DNA from: Sparassis latifolia
Lineage: Eukaryota; Basidiomycota; Agaricomycetes; Polyporales; Sparassidaceae
Direction: 5' to 3'
NCBI GenBank assembly: GCA_018466975.1
Contig: CM031555.1
Location: forward strand, 2,790,001 to 2,854,000
Length of the DNA: 64,000 bases
Part shown: positions 23,321-34,355 of the stretch, piece after piece
Layout: the number at the start of each line of letters is the position of its first letter
How positions within the stretch are numbered: the stretch's first letter is position 1
Program-made: the position numbers and the translations under genes
Notes under the pieces: generated by a model
Told to the model about the DNA's origin: nothing
The model's database searches: none
What the model saw: the letters and a program-made list of their open reading frames with translations, nothing else

Positions 23321-26300
23321 TCAGATCTTGCCTTTAATGATATCCGCGGCTGAATAAACAGGTCAGACCCTTCATCGAACGAAACGTCACGCAGCGGACG
23401 CACCTTGTTCTGCAATTGCGTACACCAGAGCTGGATGACAGATGAGTTGGGGGTAAGACATCGTAACTGACAGGAGCGTATCGAACCTTGAGGATGTCCC
23501 CCAATGTGCAGAGGAAGGACAGACAGGTCGACGACGCGTATGTTCGTGGTATGATAGACCTAAGTAAAAAGAGTCAGAAAATCGACATGCGAAGGCATAC
23601 AGCAAGTATGCCTTGAGGCGCGAGTCGACGACTCCTCCGTCTTCCTCAGGCAACATTGAGCATGAACCCGCGCTGTCTGTGTGATTTATCTTTGAACAAA
23701 ATGCCCAATGACACAAGGTAATGATATGCGTACGGAATGTGGTATTGACGGTGTCTCTTATCCAGTCTACAAGAGAACTTCAGAGACGTTCGCGAGATCT
23801 CTCAGACACACCACATACCAGCCAGCTGCTCGTCCGTCTCGACTTCGGGACCAGGATAAACCTCCGTTTCTGCCAATAAATACAGATACTTCGGAGTTAA
23901 AAAGAGACGGTGAAAATTAAATGGCCTCCACCTTTCACGATTGTCTTGAACGGCTCTGTTTTTGTCAATCGTCTGAAGAACTTAACAAGTTCAACAATGG
24001 TGATGAGATCTAAGTGCAAGTTGAGCCAAGCATAATTGGAACTAAAAGGAGAGAGGATAGTAGGAGGTCCGCTGACCGTAAGACTCCTCAAAGACATGAG
24101 GGTCCATCACTGGCGGAGTCAGGGGATCCTTCGAGCCGATATGCTACGACACATCCGTGAGCGCCGGATAGAGACAAGATATATGAGACTCACAATAGTG
24201 CCTCGGGAGAACGGTGCGTTTAAACCATAGACAAACGAGATATGCTTCTTCTTGGGATCGGGAACGGCTGGCATACTAGTTAAGACACATGGACCAACCT
24301 TCAATGCAGATGACGCACGGAACTGTACCAATGAACCAGGGCCAAGTATAATCTCGAGATCCGGTACCTTCCGCTCCAGAAGGTCAAGCTGGACCTGATA
24401 CTGCTTTTTGAGACCTTCGGGGTATACGTCGGCCTCAATCCCAGAGCGGATCTTCTGCAAATGAGTTTCCTGTACGGTCGCCGTATCCGGGCACACAGCG
24501 TCGATAGGTACGAAGGTGAGACTGACGGGACACAGGTTGAGAAGACTCCTTCCTTCAGCACTTCACGGGACGAATGGATACCATAGTTGACTTGAGGCCG
24601 TCAAAAATTGGAACAGAACTACTCGCTCACTTTAGCATAAGCTGTTTTGCAATCTCTTGCGGATCGTAAAGGGGGTCCAGTGTTTGGAAGGTCTTTCCGC
24701 CATAGGAAAACTTATCCAACTCTGCACGGGTTCCAGTGCCATGAGCTCTCAATGACACACTGAAGATGAACGCGTACCGTAAACTATTCCACCATGGAGA
24801 TGTTCTTGCACGTTCGAGCCAACACCAGGCAACTCTACCTTCACCTCGACACCTGCCTTCGTGAGCACGTCATGGTCTCCAATCCCCGATAATTCAAGTA
24901 TCTACACAAAAAAGTTAGACGGGGGTCAGCACTTCGGAAGTTCTGCACAGACCTGAGGAGACATGATAGCCCTGATAAGCGGTATTACCATCATGAGGAC
25001 ACGAGAGGAAATGAACGACTAACCCTGCACAGAGACAAACCTCGTTCGAGCACTTCACCTCATGAGGAATGCCGTCATGAATGAATTTCACGCCGACAGC
25101 GGTTGTAGTGCCATCACCGGTGACATGCGTTGTTATCTCGGTAGCGTGTGCTGCCACAAGCACCTTGAGATTCTCCCGAGACGCAGCGGGGGCATAATAC
25201 ATCTGTTTGTCGTGGGTGTCAGTCGTACAAGTGAAGGAGAAAGGTACTGTACTCACATTGCCTGAATAGGCCCGTTGATTAGTGTCCGGTTGTATCGTCA
25301 GAGCTACGGAATTTGACCCAGTTGACTGGGTAGAACGATGAGGTGCAATCTGCAAGGGAAGGTGGACAAAAAAACACTAACGAAACCAGACATCTACCCA
25401 GGAGAGACGTAAGTCGATGTGCTGGAAAATGGACGAGATTCTACGCACAGAATCGGTGGTATGCGGGATACCCAACAATTTCAACGCCTTATGAAATTGA
25501 AATCTTAACGGCTGTATTCCAGTGTGACCACAACTACTAACCTCAATCATAGGTCTCTCGAGGTTAGAGATAATCTTCGGGAAGGTGGTTACCACAGCGC
25601 CTGTGATGACCAAGTTCAAGGTAATTGCAATTTCATAATAATGTTCAGCCCTCGCCTGAGTCTCCCCGGTGAGCCATGTCGAAGGTCAACACATCGAGGT
25701 CATGATCGGGCTGGACGAATCTGCACAAAAAGCATTGGTTCAGATAGAGACGAGAAGGTATTTTCGCCCTACCTCTCAACCTTCTTCAGATACTTCGCGG
25801 TTGTCTCCCAGTTCCATCCCGTAATTCCTAGTCGCTCGAACACTGGAGAGAAAGACGACTCGGTCGCCGCTCTATAGCATTGCTGCGGAAGTCCCACCTT
25901 GAAGATATTCTCTGGCAGGCATATGCCAGAAATATGCATTGATTGCAGAACTACCACCAAGGACCTTGCCCCTTTGCAGGAGAATTATTTTCAGCGCCAA
26001 TTGGTTACGGGAGGCAATCAATGATTACCGTGACCACAGGAAAGACCGATTATTCGAATGAACTTGATCAACCTGCGCAACTATACTGAGCATGTTTCAG
26101 TGGAATAATTAACCGGGAAGTTCATACAGTGTGGAATCGCCAGTCATATCTAGGGTTGTTCTCCAAGTTTGTTCTGTTGGCAATACCGGCGAGCACTGTC
26201 CAGCCATCTACTATTTAGTCAGCTTCACGGTCAAAGGCAACAGCAAGCTCACAAATGGTTGGATCATCTAGATTGGCTTCCCAGCCTCTAAGACAAGGAC

Positions 26301-26546
26301 AGAGAGAGATGGGTCCTCCGACAAACGATTAGCCAACACAAGACCAGCAGTCTGAGAACCGTGACAGCACAATGAGGAACTGAGAGGTATTTCTTGACAA
26401 TCCGACGAGTAGAAACGCTTACACCACCACCTGGATAGACGGAATTTGGTTAGCTATTTACCACGGAAAGAGCAGCAGCAACTGTGCAAACCGATGACTA
26501 TAAAGTCAAAAGTCTTCCCCACAACTTCGGCGATATTGGCGAGCAT
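23321..26546 (-). pseudogene. GMC oxidoreductase (aryl-alcohol oxidase-like) with an apparent 1-bp frameshift
   Basis: This is a FAD-dependent glucose-methanol-choline oxidoreductase, a class that produces H2O2 in wood decay. ATG at 26546 gives MLANIAEVVGKTFDFIVIG. The FAD motif GGGTAGL is assembled from exon 1, an 8-nt microexon (26423-26430) and the next exon. Then come LANRLSEDPSLSVLVLEAG, RGKVLGGSSAIN, GITGWNWE, TTFPKIISNLERP, AGAIMSPQ, ILELSGIG, LPGVGSNVQEHLH and NAPFSRGTI. The active-site HSAGSCSMLPEE-GGVVDSRLK precedes HIGGHPQ and YAIAEQAADIIKGKI (stop 23321). All later exons can be joined in frame. One defect stands out: after LEAGKP (about 26272) the frame runs into TAG unless one base is added, where the family has an NLDDP-like block. 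Either this is a recent pseudogene or the base call is wrong. Two introns (25601-25655 and 23560-23611) fit GC-AG ends. Confidence 0.85.
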
Positions 26547-27370
26547 TGTATTTGGAGGTGCTGAACGAAGTGATACACAGGGTAGAAGCAATAATTCTCG
26601 CCAGGGTTCTGCCACTGGTACTGTCGGGGATCCCTGGATTATATCGCTTTTGTAAACCTCTAGAAATAACAGTCATATTCCGGCAAACCGGCATATGTAC
26701 TTCAAATCAGTACCCGCACTGCCCGAGCCCATGCAATAGACTCTCGAAGCGACATGCTAGCTTCTGCCCGTACCGGGGATATGTTTCAGTTCCGTGTTCA
26801 ATTGCAGACAACTGAGGCGCGAACTATAAATAAAGTCTGACTGATACAGACTGAAGGTTTAAGTCTTTGTGCTCCCGTCCCCAGCTATGGCCGCTCCCGC
26901 GTTAGGCTGATTACAGCGCCGGGGTTGGTCGAGCCACATTGCAACGGGAGCGTCGTGGGCGTGGATAAGTAGGGAAAGCGTTGGTGAGTGCAACGACGAG
27001 AGGATTGTGGGAGTGTAAGCGGCAACAGCACCTGGTCCATGGGCAAGTGCAAGACTGCCTTCTAGTGGAACAGATTGGCGAGGAGCATGTCAAGTGAGTA
27101 GGCATGGCCGAATCTGAATTCAAGTACCGGAATTCTGCGAGAGAATGCATGCTTACTTAGCTGACGCACAAAACGCGTCTCAGCATGATTTGGGCTTGTT
27201 GATCATGCGAGCTGCTTCTGCACCTAGCCACTTTCCACACATCAATTTCGTGCGGCGAGCTCGCGCGCACACACACATATGAGAGGTAAGCCTAATCAGC
27301 TTTGCTGTAGCGACGCACTTCCAGATGCCAGATTGGTCAACCTGATACCAGACACACGGATGGGCAGAAC
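26547..27370. other. Gene-poor intergenic region
   Basis: No gene or RNA is recognised. The short frames on both strands lack domain motifs. Confidence 0.4.
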
Positions 27371-27508
27371 CCTCAAGCTTAGGCAGATAAGTCCAAGACA
27401 ACAGGGAGCTGTGAGGGAGAGCAAATATTGAGAAGAACCTTACGGGAACACACCGCATTGTTGTACTACAACTGGAGAGAACCTTCAAGCTTAGGCAGAT
27501 AAGTCCAA
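27371..27508. repeat. Pair of ~26-bp direct repeats
   Basis: The motif tcaagcttaggcagataagt, extending to about 26 bp, occurs at 27371-27397 and again at 27483-27508, 112 bp later in the same orientation. It is almost identical in both. Its origin is unknown. The surrounding minus-strand 160-codon frame contains both copies in different reading phases and is probably not a gene. Confidence 0.7.
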
Positions 27509-28419
27509 GGCCTGCAACTGAGTGTGTCCTAGTTGGTGCGGCGATTGAATGCCCTGTCATCGTAACGAGCATGCTTGAAATATGTGGTGCCAAAGAAATT
27601 TCACAAGTACTCAGAAGCCATCGTTCCTCTCCCAGGCGCCTGTCGGAAGGCGCGTCAGTCACAGTTGTGACGCTGTCACGGGATATGTTTCGTCGTTCGC
27701 GAACTTCAACGAGTTGGGTTCAAGCATCTTATCCAGGCACGTACGCCTATCAAAAATCTCACGCATCCAGCTTTACGTGTGGACGGACTCCTCCGCAACA
27801 TTTGTCTTTCTGCCCGAGTGCATCCCCACCCCGACTACCGGAGTCTCGCACGTTTACTAAGCACAAGTGTGCAAAGCTTTCTTTGCTCATGCGCTGGACG
27901 TATTGTGGCGGGAGTGTGAAGATGTACTGCCGCTGTTGATGCTTCTATCACAATCAATCACGAGGATAGCCGACCGTGGAGAGCATGTCTGTATGTACTT
28001 GGTTTAGTCTACCGGTGCTTCTGTGATACTCAGGTTGCTTCACCAGATACTTGAGAAGTGTATAAGTGCTACAGCGCTACTGAATGGTCAAGATTCGCAT
28101 CATGAAAACCTGGTCGATCCACAAGCTTCAGATCTTCCCCTGCTCATGTACACTGCACATGGCCCCAACGCGAACGCCGGAGAACAAACGCAACAATTAG
28201 TGTAAGAGAGAGAGAGACCATGCTGCAGATAATACTTTGGCTGCCGAAAGGCCCTCCAGAAAAACCTGTCAATGTCGTTAACTGCCTAGCTGTTAATTGA
28301 GTCCCCGAACTCCAGGAACTGGAGGAGGGCCTTGTCGAGGGATTTCGTATCGCGCCTCTGCTAGCTCCGTACGACGCACGTAAACATGTGTAAATACATC
28401 TTTTTAGCAAAGTTTTGAT
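27509..28419. other. Gene-poor region with possible decayed coding sequence
   Basis: Several plus-strand frames show coding-like composition but are broken by stops, and I recognise no family. I do not call a gene. Confidence 0.35.
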
Positions 28420-28726
28420 GACTAAGACTAACCTGTTCCGGTCGATGGTCGACACCTCGCAGCTCGCACTGCATTTTCGAAATTTCTTCGTGTTCTCTGT
28501 TCATATTGTTGCTTCTTAATGTAGCAATTAAGGGTGACTAATGGAGGAATAAGAAAAAGGATCTCCTTATTTTTCCTTAATCAAGGGTATAACATGCTCG
28601 GTAAGCTAAAAGTTGACGGTCTTTTTTGATGTAGGTGACAGACTCATAATAGTTACGCAAGGAGTTTTGACTGACTAAGACTAACCTGATTCTTTCGCAA
28701 GGACTATGATCGACTAAGACTAACCT
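28420..28726. repeat. Three copies of gactaagactaacct with diverged flanks
   Basis: The 15-mer gactaagactaacct occurs at 28420-28434, 28673-28687 and 28712-28726. The first and third copies are each followed by a similar segment: a cggtc-atggtcg block, then a ttcgtgttct...gttcatattgttgcttct block near 28485-28518 and 28770-28803. This indicates an old local duplication of roughly 100 bp. Function is unknown. Confidence 0.7.
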
Positions 28727-29452
28727 CGGTCAATGGTCGTGACTGCATTTAAACCTCGAACGGATTCGTCTTCGTGTTCTGTGCTGTTCATATTGTTGCT
28801 TCTGTGAACCTCGGAAAGTCAAAACTATACATTGGTACTGTATTGCTGTGTTTTTGGTGCCACATAGTCATAAGTTGACACTCTTGCTGCTCTCCTGAAG
28901 TGTTGCTCTGGTGTAGTACAGTACTGTATGTTTTTTTTGTTGTTCTACAGAGTGGTTGGAGAATGTTGACATTTTCTCCGGGATCAATGCCCCACGGTCT
29001 CGAGGATGAGCCCATGCCCCTCCTCGGAGTCTTCCGACCGAATTCCGAGCCTGACCAACACCACTCGGATGACAGTGACAATGATGATGGCTCGCTCGTG
29101 TAGTTTTCCATTACTGTAACTACCACAAATGCCTGTACCTGTACTACATATGTATCAATCACACACCCTTGCTCATACAAAAACCATGAGCACCCCATTG
29201 GAGTCGGGGACTGGCGCGAGCGCCGCTACGATTGAGTAGTTGCAAACAGAGCGAATCGGAGGTGACGCGGTCACGGCTCCCATTCAATCACGTGAATTTG
29301 ACGCGTCCGTCACCGACTGTCACGGGCTGTGACTACGCGCCTTCTGCTCCCGACCGCGACCTACTTGACTTATACTACCCCGTCCCTATTGTCATCCCTG
29401 ATTTGTCTGCATTTATTGGGATATCTAATGCTATAAATCGCGGCGTACCAAC
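28727..29452. other. Intergenic region upstream of RAD18
   Basis: One open stretch at about 28952-29103 follows an acceptor-like ttctacag and ends in an acidic Asp/Ser tail. It could be an isolated terminal exon, but no partner exon was found. The rest appears non-coding. Confidence 0.3.
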
Positions 29453-31018
29453 ATGTCTGTTAATGATCTCTTGCATGATACGGATATTCAAGACCCGTCC
29501 GACTTCCCGCCGGCGGACGTCGCGCCAGGTGTCCGCCAGCTTGACGAAGCCCTACGCTGTAGCATCTGCAGAGAGCTATACCAGGCACCAGTAACGATCA
29601 GCTGCGGACACTGCTTTTGCTCCCTTGTATGAGGAACTTTTCCGCACAATATCGCTGCTCCTGATGCTTTGTTCCCTAGTGCATACGGTCTGTCCTTCAG
29701 GAGAAAGGAGAGTGTCCTCTTTGTCGACAGAGTGCATCAGACACAAAAATCAGGAGGAATCCTGCTTTGGAGAATGCTGTGAAAGCGTGGAATCTAGCAC
29801 GGTCTGCATCTCTGATATTCATGATTGACTGATTGTGACCTTCGAGACAGGGCCTATTTACTTCGTCTTTTTAATGAGGAAGGAACTCGTACCTCGCAGA
29901 ATGGTTTTGCATTATCTACTCCATCAGAACTGGAGTCCGAGAAATCCAGTAAGAAACGTAAACGCGCTACGTCTGAAGAGGAGGATGACGAGGTGCAGGT
30001 TGTCAGTGGCCCGTCAATACCAACCCCCAGCGGGTTCAAAGCAAAAGGTGCCATCTCTCTGCATATACTTGCTGTTAGCTAAACATGCCGTATGCAGCCA
30101 TGAAATCGAGCCCCCAATCTCCAGCCACACCATCGTCCCTCAATAGTATGTCCATCCTCTCGCGACGGGTAAGCATCTCTCACGAATTACAGACCTCGTC
30201 CAATGCCCAGTATGCCAAAAAGACGTCCCGTATGACAATATCAACACCCATCTCGATAGTAACTGCCGAGAACTGCGTGTGGAAGGCTCGACAAGCGTCA
30301 TACATGCCGCGGGAGACAAAGGCAAACAAAAGCAAGAATGGTCCAAGATACTCGGAGGTGCTACCCGTAAAGGAAAGGAGAAAGAAAGGTATGATCAACG
30401 TTCGAATTTAACCGTGAGCCTCTGCCTATCTTACGTCGCAGAGCGAAATCCTCCGAGATCGCCGAAGATACAGAGTATCTGCCCAAGGTCTCGTATCACA
30501 CCCTGAAGGATAGTGTCATCAAAGATCGATTGTTGGAGCACAACCTACCCACAACAGGCGACAGGAATACATTGAATAAACGACACGCGAAGTAAGGACT
30601 TGATCCTTCAGTGATGTGCTGTGAAACTCACCACGGCGTTAGATGGGTCATGATGTTCAACGCCAACCTAGATCAATCTTCTACCGATAGGAAACCCTCT
30701 CGCAGCTCAGACGCGAGCTGCAGACGTGGGAAGACGAGCGGAAAGCAAGGAAACAAGTGGTCACAGATACAACGGCCTACGAGGTGCGTCGACCTCCTCC
30801 TGACCACCTTTACCTCTTCACTGAGAGCGCTTTGATGTAAATAGAAGGCGCATAAAGCCGAATTTGCCAACCTCATAGAAGCTGCGCGTCCGAGGAAGGT
30901 GTCAGACAGAGGCCACGTTGCAGAAGAGGCAACGCGTGCTGGTCCAACAGCCGTGCAGGACACGGCCACCAGTTCCGAGAACACCATCGACTTGGATGCT
31001 GATGATGCGACTGCGTAA
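29453..31018 (+). CDS. RAD18: RAD18, postreplication-repair E3 ubiquitin ligase
   Basis: This is the RING E3 that, with Rad6, monoubiquitinates PCNA at stalled forks. ATG at 29453 gives MSVNDLLHDTDIQDPSDF, followed by the RING (CSICRELYQAPVTISCGHCFC, then CIRSVL and CPLCRQ across an intron). An acidic/basic linker (SSKKRKRATSEEEDDE) leads to the UBZ finger CPVCQKDVPYDNINTHLD-SNC. The SAP-like segment is YHTLKDSVIKDRLLEHNLPT with WVMMFNANLDQSS. The Arg/Lys-rich C-terminal part ends in TIDLDADDATA (stop 31018). The domain order matches Rad18. About eight short introns interrupt it and no lesions are seen. It borders the accessory island on its right. Confidence 0.9.
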
Positions 31019-31285
31019 TGTCGACGTCGCCTATTGCCTCGGATCGACGAAGGATCTCGTGTTATTGTTTAGGATATGTTTGGAATATGTACACCAATAT
31101 CTTGGGTTACTTGCTATATTCTAATATTATGCCTATATGAAGCTTGAACCACAAAGCGGCGCGTTGCATTTATCGCCACGGGCCACGAGTCGGCAACCCA
31201 TTTTGGGTGGCCATGATTAGTGCTTGCTTTGTTCCTTGTCTTATAACAAGCAACGCGGCTCGTCGCATGACATTTGCCTCTTGGC

Positions 31286-31294
31286 TATATATAA
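31286..31294 (+). promoter_or_regulatory. TATA box of finger gene A
   Basis: TATATATAA lies about 86-94 bp upstream of the ATG at 31380. A pyrimidine-rich tract follows it. Confidence 0.5.
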
Positions 31295-31379
31295 CGATGT
31301 TCGATATGCCTCACCCAACACTGCCCTCACGACCACACTTCTTCCTCATCTTCCATTTCTACAAACGAATACTACAGCC

Positions 31380-32024
31380 ATGGATGAACGCCACACAATT
31401 ACGCCCCCACCTCGGCGGCACCCTCTGCACAAAGATACTTGTACCACACCCGCTTTCGGAGACGGTGACGTTAAATTGCACAGATGCAGCAGGTGTCGAT
31501 ACCTGTACAACTCAATCGACGAGAAGTTCCACATGAAAGTGTGTGAGCATCGGATAAAGCCCATCCACCAACCAGGAATCATAGAGCCCGCCCAAATAAC
31601 CGCGCGAGCTACCAGCCAGATGGTGCCGACGGATAACGGTGCTACGAAGGCCACCACAGCAGCCGCAGCAGGCCCGAGTTGTGGCCCAACCCAGCAGCTG
31701 TGGTGTCAGCGCGATGTATTTCCTGATCCTGACGAGGACATAACGCATGTGTTCTGGACGAATTATCAGGACGAACCTGACTATGCCAAGCTTAACGATG
31801 GTACGCCACGGCCCTGGTGTGATCTTTCGATGACCGCTGATCGACGGAATAGGTTCTCTACTAGGCACACCGGATGCACGGGATACTTCCTTCCGGAGAC
31901 GACAGGCTGTTCCAGGGTTGTGGAAAGTGAAAATACCAGAAAAACAAGCCCGGAGAAAGGGAACTTTGTGGCAGTGCAAGTAGTTGCTCTGTTTCGCTGG
32001 TCGACAGAGCCCTGTTCTGAATGA
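31380..32024 (+). CDS. Small single-zinc-finger protein A (island family)
   Basis: The family is not recognised. ATG at 31380 (MDERHTITPPPRRHPLHKD) opens a 214-residue frame without introns. Near residue 37 is one Cys2-His-Cys finger: CSRCRYLYNSIDEKFHMKVC, that is C-X2-C-X11-H-X3-C. The rest is a neutral linker and a Cys/Asp-rich part (WCQRDVFPDPDEDITHVFW, RFSTRHTGCTGYFLP) without a known domain. A TATA box and a CT-rich leader precede the start, as for genes B and C downstream. It is the longest of four related small genes on this strand between RAD18 and the kinase array. The spacing resembles UBZ4 ubiquitin-binding fingers, but function is unknown. Confidence 0.6.
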   Translation: MDERHTITPPPRRHPLHKDTCTTPAFGDGDVKLHRCSRCRYLYNSIDEKFHMKVCEHRIKPIHQPGIIEPAQITARATSQMVPTDNGATKATTAAAAGPSCGPTQQLWCQRDVFPDPDEDITHVFWTNYQDEPDYAKLNDGTPRPWCDLSMTADRRNRFSTRHTGCTGYFLPETTGCSRVVESENTRKTSPEKGNFVAVQVVALFRWSTEPCSE

Positions 32025-32820
32025 GAATGTATCATATTAGATCTCCCACCGACTGCGAATGTATGAAAAACGTACTATATCTCTTCATGCTGTGTCACTG
32101 CATGATAACGAGGAGTAGTGCCAACAAGCCCGAGGGTGAGAGGTCGAGGACGAAACTTGAGGATTCAACGTTGCTTCCTGTGGGCATGAGTCGGTTCACT
32201 TGCGAGTCAGGTTTCCATGTCAACGCCTTGTTCATATCTCGCAGCGAGCGTGCAGGAGGGAAGTAAGACCGTTGAGTGCAACGTTGCATGGGCTGTCACT
32301 GCGCGACCTCTCTTGATTTGAAGCTCCGACAATGGCTTGCAAATCACCCAAGGAAAGGGAGGGTGAACCGCAAGTCTACTTCTAGTTTGGTCTTGGTATC
32401 CTCCGGCACGCGCAATCTATGAGAAGCTATGCAGATCCATTGAACGGGGAGAGCGCGGCGAGCATAAACAATATCAGAGGGCCGTAAAAGGTCTATCACA
32501 TAGAAGAATTCTTGGCAGCAGCAACACATTGAGGAGTAATTGATCACTCATCATCGCACCTGCGTCTAGTGGAGTGAACCACCGCAGATGACACGTAAGT
32601 GCGACATTCTGGGTAGAGACAATACGCTCTGTGAAAGTCATCATGTCAGCACCGGTGGATGGAATGGAAGGCTACCCAAAGACAGTGTAGCTACTCTGCC
32701 TCACCTTCGTGTTTCAGGATATCCGCATCAGACACGGAACCTGCGACAGCGCAGGAAGACATGTGTACTTTGTAGGATTTGAAATTAGTTTTGAACACAA
32801 TAGAATATCGTCCAGCTGAG
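32025..32820. other. Intergenic in the accessory island
   Basis: No supportable gene is seen. Confidence 0.4.
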
Positions 32821-32895
32821 ATGCGCCTCAAGGAAGACGCGGTGTTCAAGCTGAAGTGCGACTGCAAGATAACAAAATTGCAGCCCCCGAAGTGA
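32821..32895 (+). pseudogene. Possible relic of an island finger gene
   Basis: A 24-codon frame from ATG at 32821 reads MRLKEDAVFKLKCDCKITKL and then stops. Its KLKCDCKI piece resembles the start of finger gene C (KLNFKCCCGV). The His/Cys half of a finger is absent. This is suggestive only. Confidence 0.25.
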
Positions 32896-33156
32896 CCACT
32901 GGAGTCGTGGCGGACTTGGAGAGAATTGACGAGAGGCGGAAAGGACAGCGGCCTGAAATGGCAAGTCTCATGCTTCGCACGATCCGACGAAGTGGCGACT
33001 CCGCCTGAGCGCTTTAGCTGCATTGCTGCCACACGAGGATATCGGACGGTAACAATCAAGCAGACGGAGATCCCATGCCATGACACCACGCCGTGCATGA
33101 TACACGTTGTTACTGACCGGTGCCATGCATCACCTCGCTTTGCGACCAGTTCGCCA

Positions 33157-33164
33157 TATATAAA
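33157..33164 (+). promoter_or_regulatory. TATA box of finger gene B
   Basis: TATATAAA lies about 62-69 bp before the ATG at 33226. Confidence 0.5.
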
Positions 33165-33225
33165 GAGCAAAGTGAAGCGGCGAACACAGACATCACATCT
33201 CTCATCCTTTCTGCACATCCCCACG

Positions 33226-33411
33226 ATGAATCCCATTGTTCCTGCCCAGGCAGTTGCTGGCGGCAACGTACGGACGTGCCCCGACTGCAACGCCAAGTAT
33301 AATATCGTCGACCAGAAACTCCACGAGGAGACGTGCGACAATGATCGGGAGGTCCCAGCATTGATAACCGTTGTCTCAGTCCAAAAGGTGTTGATGCGAA
33401 ATAAGTTGTAG
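33226..33411 (+). CDS. Small single-zinc-finger protein B (island family)
   Basis: This is a 61-residue frame beginning MNPIVPAQAVAGGNVRTCPD. Its finger CPDCNAKYNIVDQKLHEETC has the same C-X2-C-X11-H-X3-C spacing as gene A. The inner pattern is also close (YNIVDQKLH against YNSIDEKFH), so the two are paralogues. It has a TATA box, a CT-rich leader and an ACG-ATG start context like the others. The frame ends soon after the finger (QKVLMRNKL, stop at 33409-33411). Either the protein is finger-only or a downstream exon was missed. Confidence 0.5.
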   Translation: MNPIVPAQAVAGGNVRTCPDCNAKYNIVDQKLHEETCDNDREVPALITVVSVQKVLMRNKL

Positions 33412-33858
33412 GTCTGCACTATGGCCTGTAATGCGGCTTCGCTGACAGTACTCGTCATAGTAACAACCATATGACTGTTGTAAAAGAATACGTCGAGGTC
33501 CTCCAAGTGTAGAAACAAACGAAGAATTCAGATGTCCGTACAGGGCACGGAGATGGAACAGTGCGTAAGCGAGTACCCTTGATGCGAGGAGAGCACCAGG
33601 AGACAGAGGAATAAGGGCCATGGGCGACTGACAGAGTCCAGCAATTCATGACGTACATGTCGCACTGGCGGAGAGTGATACCGGCACCGTAACTACTTGC
33701 TGTTCACCCCTCAGGTGCTAATATAGAACTAAATCCATTGCTGGGCCATTACCCGTGGGGTGAGGAACAAACAACGAAGAGTAAGTGAGGAAGGAGGAGC
33801 CTACGGAGGGACAAAGCAACATATGGGCGCCTAAACGAACAAAGAAGTGAGTTCTCGC
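33412..33858. other. Intergenic in the accessory island
   Basis: No gene is seen. The long minus-strand frame crossing 32691-33518 overlaps gene B and has no recognisable domain. Confidence 0.4.
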
Positions 33859-33866
33859 TATAAAAG
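33859..33866 (+). promoter_or_regulatory. TATA box of finger gene C
   Basis: TATAAAAG lies about 148 bp before the ATG at 34014. Confidence 0.45.
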
Positions 33867-34013
33867 CCAACATGAGACAGCTGCAGATTGAAACCGCGCC
33901 ACCCACGCGTTCGTAGAGCTCCCAAGTGGCACTCTGTTTCAGTCTCCAGTCGCACTTCCCCCGATCCGACTGAGCCAGTTCTTCATCCTCCATCCTCTGG
34001 ATCTTTGACAATC

Positions 34014-34355
34014 ATGCCGAAGCTAAATTTCAAATGCTGCTGCGGCGTCATGTTGAACAAAAGGGACTACCCTCAACATGCCGAAGCCTGCCAACATCTC
34101 GCGGTGGCACACATCTTGCTCAGCCTGAAAGGGAATGTCAACCCTTCGCAGCTTGTTCCACTGCCGAGGAAGCATCCACAACTATCGCGCCTCACCCACG
34201 AAACAAAAATGCGGCCTCAGCGTCGAGCCAAGCACGACTTGGACGACCAAGGCAAGGTGGAGTCGGCGTGGAGAACAGCCCAACGCGCGAGCCTACGGAT
34301 TGCGGGCATAAAGAAGAGCACAAGGCACCTTCCAGTCGCGATACAGTCGACGTAA
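34014..34355 (+). CDS. Small single-zinc-finger protein C (island family)
   Basis: This is a 113-residue frame starting MPKLNFKCCCGVMLNKRDYP. The finger-like segment is CCCGVMLNKRDYPQHAEAC. The last Cys of the CCC triplet is 11 residues from the His, and the His is three residues from the final Cys, as in genes A and B. The first Cys pair is CXC instead of CX2C. The remaining part is basic (RPQRRAKHDLDD, IAGIKKSTRH). A second overlapping frame (34034-34432) stays open beyond this stop, so an undetected intron may shift the C-terminus. Confidence 0.45.
   Translation: MPKLNFKCCCGVMLNKRDYPQHAEACQHLAVAHILLSLKGNVNPSQLVPLPRKHPQLSRLTHETKMRPQRRAKHDLDDQGKVESAWRTAQRASLRIAGIKKSTRHLPVAIQST

Noticed and set aside
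27180..27662. 160-codon minus-strand frame
   Set aside because: It contains a 26-bp direct repeat read in two phases and no motif. Not supported as a gene.
32691..33518. 275-codon open frame on the minus strand in the island
   Set aside because: It overlaps finger gene B antisense, has no recognisable domain, and its composition looks like a mirror of the other strand. Treated as chance.
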